A stretch of DNA of 21,646 nt, taken from positions 1 to 21,646 of IMG/VR virus record IMGVR_UViG_3300047666_000656; one strand, written 5' to 3'. Position numbers and translations under genes: made by a program. Shown here one piece after another: positions 20,966 to 21,646 of the stretch. Every line of letters starts with the position of its first letter. The stretch's first letter is position 1. Below the pieces are notes generated by a model. That model saw nothing but the letters and a program-made list of their open reading frames with translations, did no database searches and had not been told where the DNA came from. This DNA comes from a virus.

Positions 20966-20972
20966 GACTATT
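20939..20972 (+). repeat. Leader cassette, copy 1
   Basis: It shares ATCACTATTTAAACAGGAG and TTAAGACTAT with copies 2 and 3. It carries the stop region of one gene, the AGGAG ribosome site and the start position of the next. Here the start codon is ATT instead of ATG. Confidence 0.9.
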
Positions 20973-21188
20973 AAAACAATAGACGAAGCAATTAATTACG
21001 CTGCGGGTGATTTACCGGAAGATTGTGAAATAAATATTAGAATAGAAAATGGTGGCTGGTCTGTTAAGTTGGTAATGGATGATCAGGTTTTTAATATTGA
21101 CGAGGAAAACATTCTTGATAGCGTTGTCGCTGCAACAGATCAAGCAAAAGCAATTGATAGTTATGATTGCCGAGACTGTCCAAACTGA
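20970..21188 (+). CDS. Small acidic protein with apparent AUU start
   Basis: This 72-residue open frame (KTIDEAINYAAGDLPEDCEI, GGWSVKLVMDDQVFNIDEEN, SVVAATDQAKAIDSYDCRDC) has good codon content and follows the cassette ribosome site AGGAG at the same spacing at which the other two cassette copies place ATG. In this frame a TAA lies six codons upstream (20952-20954), with no ATG, GTG or TTG between it and the ATT. The first internal ATG is codon 36. So either AUU initiates, as known for a few bacterial genes such as infC, or the start has mutated and the gene is silenced. Ends with a CRDC pair. Function unknown. Confidence 0.6.
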   Translation: MKTIDEAINYAAGDLPEDCEINIRIENGGWSVKLVMDDQVFNIDEENILDSVVAATDQAKAIDSYDCRDCPN

Positions 21189-21193
21189 AGAAA

Positions 21194-21230
21194 CACCGTC
21201 ATCACTATTTAAACAGGAACTAAGACTATG
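21194..21230 (+). repeat. Leader cassette, copy 2
   Basis: CACCGTCATCACTATTTAAA is identical to copy 3; CAGGAACTAAGACTATG then differs by two bases (AACT for AGTT), which weakens the ribosome site. It supplies the ATG of the gene at 21228. Confidence 0.92.
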
Positions 21231-21509
21231 AGTGAATATAACATGCACCAAAAAATAGGGATGCTTGAAGAAAAACTAATAGGAAAATCTGCAAAGATAC
21301 ATGAACTTGAATTACAAATTATAAACTTAGAAAACGCACTTAATCAGATTAGAAACCCTGTTAAATTCTTTCAAGATGAGGCTGAAAAAGATGGTGCAAT
21401 ATTGAATGGTTATATGGCGGTACAAATGGCAAAGGATGCAGAAACCTTAAAAGCTTGGGCGAATTCTGCGCTTTTAATTCATGCTCAAAGCACCGTCATC
21501 ACTATTTAA
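21228..21509 (+). CDS. Coiled-coil protein, unknown
   Basis: This 93-residue protein has a long heptad helix at residues ~8-45 (QKIGMLEEKLIGKSAKIHEL, ELQIINLENALNQIRN) and a second helical segment (FFQDEAEKDGAILNGYMAVQ). Its last residues, STVITI, are encoded by the third cassette copy, so the repeat has been added to or extends into the coding end. Probably oligomeric. Function unknown. Confidence 0.65.
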   Translation: MSEYNMHQKIGMLEEKLIGKSAKIHELELQIINLENALNQIRNPVKFFQDEAEKDGAILNGYMAVQMAKDAETLKAWANSALLIHAQSTVITI

Positions 21510-21527
21510 ACAGGAGTTAAGACTATG
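21491..21527 (+). repeat. Leader cassette, copy 3
   Basis: CACCGTCATCACTATTTAAA followed by CAGGAGTTAAGACTATG. It includes the last codons and stop of the coiled-coil gene, the AGGAG ribosome site and the ATG of the methyltransferase. Confidence 0.92.
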
Positions 21528-21646
21528 AAACTAATAAACGGCGATTGCCTGGAAGAAATGAAGAACATCGAAAGCGGAAGTGTTGACTTAATTGTCTGCG
21601 ATTTGCCTTATGGTACCGTTGGCGAAAGTATGAAAGATAATACCGG
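21525..21646 (+). CDS. DNA methyltransferase, N-terminal part (runs off the window)
   Basis: 40 residues are visible. MKLINGDCLEEMKNIESGSV is the typical beginning of amino-methyltransferases that act on adenine N6 or cytosine N4, in which 'GDC' starts the fold. DLIVCDLPYGT contains the catalytic DLPYG (D/N/S-PPY type, motif IV), and motif IV coming first suggests the beta class order. It would methylate phage DNA, which may protect it against host restriction or serve regulation. Target sequence unknown. It starts in the third cassette copy. Truncated at the right edge. Confidence 0.88.
   Translation, partial: MKLINGDCLEEMKNIESGSVDLIVCDLPYGTVGESMKDNT

Noticed and set aside
20939-21527. CRISPR array from three repeats
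   Set aside because: The repeats are separated by 220-265 bases of coding sequence and contain ribosome sites and start codons; the spacing is irregular and no cas genes are present.

Overview
The window is part of the genome of a tailed double-stranded DNA phage, or its prophage form, with a moderately AT-rich genome and probably a gammaproteobacterial host. The gene order points to a short-tailed (podovirus-like) particle. A capsid end and cement protein like those of Bordetella phage BPP-1 are followed by an adaptor, a P22 gp10-like tail protein, small fiber or needle genes, a P22 gp14-like acetyltransferase-fold protein, three ejection proteins in the P22 7-20-16 order, and a tailspike. 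No host gene is recognisable. No terminase, portal, polymerase, helicase, integrase or clear holin lies in the window.

Layout: (1) 1-11159, rightward virion genes, tightly packed and mostly overlapping by 1-4 bases. (2) 11122-17813, a leftward operon of small genes that carries recT, an HNH homing endonuclease, ssb and many short unknown proteins. One rightward M23 peptidase gene (11504-11908), the likely lytic enzyme, is wedged inside it. A 3' half of a tRNA (12494-12522) lies in this arm without a matching 5' half. (3) 17814-17962, a divergent control region with promoters for both arms. (4) 17963-19909, a rightward operon that starts with a probable ribbon-helix-helix regulator and continues with small membrane proteins, a lipoprotein, a Cys-rich protein and a PGDYG-like protein. 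(5) 19910-20803, about 890 bases without a gene but full of long complementary stems. I read this as one or two large structured RNAs, one of which carries a tRNA-like cap on a 15-bp stem. (6) 20804-21646, small genes each preceded by the same ~35-base leader cassette, ending in a truncated DNA methyltransferase. One of these genes appears to start with AUU.

The leftward arm supplies single-strand annealing recombination (RecT plus SSB). The rightward late arm builds the capsid, tail and DNA-ejection apparatus. The large RNA region is the most unusual part. Its size, phage context and embedded tRNA-like element resemble the GOLLD/ROOL class of ornate RNAs, but class membership is an inference that needs a covariance search. 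Several genes here (46-59 aa, or with TTG/ATT starts) are easy to miss because they are short.
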